A stretch of DNA of 6,810 nucleotides. Origin: Porphyromonadaceae bacterium UBA7572. GTDB lineage: Bacteria > Bacteroidota > Bacteroidia > Bacteroidales > Muribaculaceae. Each line of letters opens with the position of its first letter. The stretch's first letter is position 1. The DNA lies in the NCBI GenBank assembly GCA_002476625.1, contig DLLC01000014.1, forward strand, positions 1 through 6,810. Direction: 5' to 3'. Below the pieces are notes generated by a model. It saw only the letters and a program-made list of their open reading frames with translations, made no database searches and was not told the DNA's origin. Shown in pieces: positions 6,132 to 6,810 of this stretch. The position numbers and the translations under genes are program-made.

Positions 6132-6810
6132 ATGAACACTATTGACAAGGTGCGCCACATACGCATCAGCGACTATAACTATCCACTGCCAGAGCAGCGA
6201 ATCGCTAAACACCCCCTTGCAGCGCGCGAGCAGTGCAAACTGCTGTCCTACCAAGTGGGCGGCGATATTGCAGAAGGGCACTTCTATGATGTGCCGAGTC
6301 TGCTGCCACAAAATGCTATGCTGGTGTATAACAACACCCGCGTGATTAACGCCCGCCTGCGTTTTCGCAAGGCCACAGGGTCCACTATCGAGATTTTCTG
6401 CCTTGAGCCAGTATCGCCATCCGACTATCAGCTCATTTTCCAGACCACACATGCCTGCACATGGCTCTGCCTGGTGGGTAACAGCAAACGCTGGAAGCAG
6501 GGACCGCTCACCCAGCAGGTGAGCGTAGGCGGCCAGACGGTGACCCTTGAGGCCTGCCGTGGCGAGCGCCGTGGCAATTCGTTTGAGATTATCTTCACAT
6601 GGGATGGCGAAGTCACCTTTGCGTCTATCTTGGAGGCGATAGGGGAGATACCGATACCTCCATACCTTAACCGAGGCACTGAGGCAACCGATTCCACCGA
6701 CTATCAAACGGTGTATAGCCACATCGATGGCAGCGTGGCTGCTCCAACGGCGGGACTTCACTTCACCGACGAGGTGCTTGCCCAGTGCGATAAGCGAGGT
6801 GTCAAGCGCC
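6132..6810 (+). CDS. queA: S-adenosylmethionine:tRNA ribosyltransferase-isomerase, partial (3' end beyond window)
   Basis: QueA transfers and isomerises the ribosyl moiety of S-adenosylmethionine onto 7-aminomethyl-7-deazaguanine in the anticodon of target tRNAs, giving epoxyqueuosine, the penultimate step of queuosine synthesis; it is cytoplasmic. The first 226 codons are visible. Family landmarks in order: YNYPLPEQRIAKHPLAAR (15-32), the MLVYNNTRVINARL block (63-76, usually NDTRV in other phyla), IEIFCLEP (86-93), GEIPIPPYLNR (171-181), DYQTVYS (190-196) and GSVAAPTAGLHFT (200-212), the last being the most diagnostic. The C-terminal part, a third or more of the usual length, is missing only because the window ends. 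It lies 50 bases after the DUF4919-like gene on the same strand. It could be read from the upstream transcript or from its own promoter; no consensus TAnnTTTG box is visible in the gap. Confidence 0.95.
   Translation, partial: MNTIDKVRHIRISDYNYPLPEQRIAKHPLAAREQCKLLSYQVGGDIAEGHFYDVPSLLPQNAMLVYNNTRVINARLRFRKATGSTIEIFCLEPVSPSDYQLIFQTTHACTWLCLVGNSKRWKQGPLTQQVSVGGQTVTLEACRGERRGNSFEIIFTWDGEVTFASILEAIGEIPIPPYLNRGTEATDSTDYQTVYSHIDGSVAAPTAGLHFTDEVLAQCDKRGVKR

Noticed and set aside
6027..6761. 244-codon open frame on the minus strand over queA
   Set aside because: The plus strand here encodes an unmistakable QueA; the reverse frame is a shadow without motif or plausible start context.

Overview
This window looks like a piece of chromosome from a member of the Bacteroidales (Muribaculaceae, Prevotellaceae or a relative). 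The evidence is a Bacteroidota-style promoter signature (TAnnTTTG) ahead of the main gene cluster, start codons that mostly lack Shine-Dalgarno sequences, a secreted protein resembling the Bacteroidales-restricted DUF4919 family, and Bacteroidota-like sequence in the Rel and QueA proteins. The family assignment is an inference from protein character and not a database match.

Layout: positions 1-185 hold the 5' end of an unrecognised minus-strand gene that runs off the left edge. A 182-base divergent intergenic region (186-367) carries a two-box promoter candidate and a small inverted repeat just before the first plus-strand gene. From 368 to the right edge everything reads on the plus strand in a tight, probably co-transcribed series: a bifunctional RelA/SpoT-type (p)ppGpp synthetase/hydrolase (368-2602), a 7TM-HD phosphodiesterase of the PgpH type (2679-4805), a small polytopic membrane protein with glycine-zipper and CxxC motifs (4844-5374), a secreted DUF4919-like protein that overlaps it by four bases (5371-6081), and the first 226 codons of queA for queuosine tRNA modification (6132 to the edge).

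The first two genes pair the enzyme that makes and degrades the stringent alarmone (p)ppGpp with a membrane HD-domain enzyme whose characterised Firmicute relatives degrade c-di-AMP and are inhibited by ppGpp. This suggests that two nucleotide second messengers are controlled from one transcript. The two uncharacterised envelope proteins behind them are translationally overlapped and may be accessory partners.

A less obvious feature is that each of the three non-overlapping gaps in the series is spanned by a mini-ORF (22, 11 and 12 codons). Each begins at or just after the upstream stop and ends at or just before the next start. They may be chance, but they would keep ribosomes moving across the operon. 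No RNA genes, mobile elements, CRISPR arrays, rho-independent terminators or broken genes were seen.
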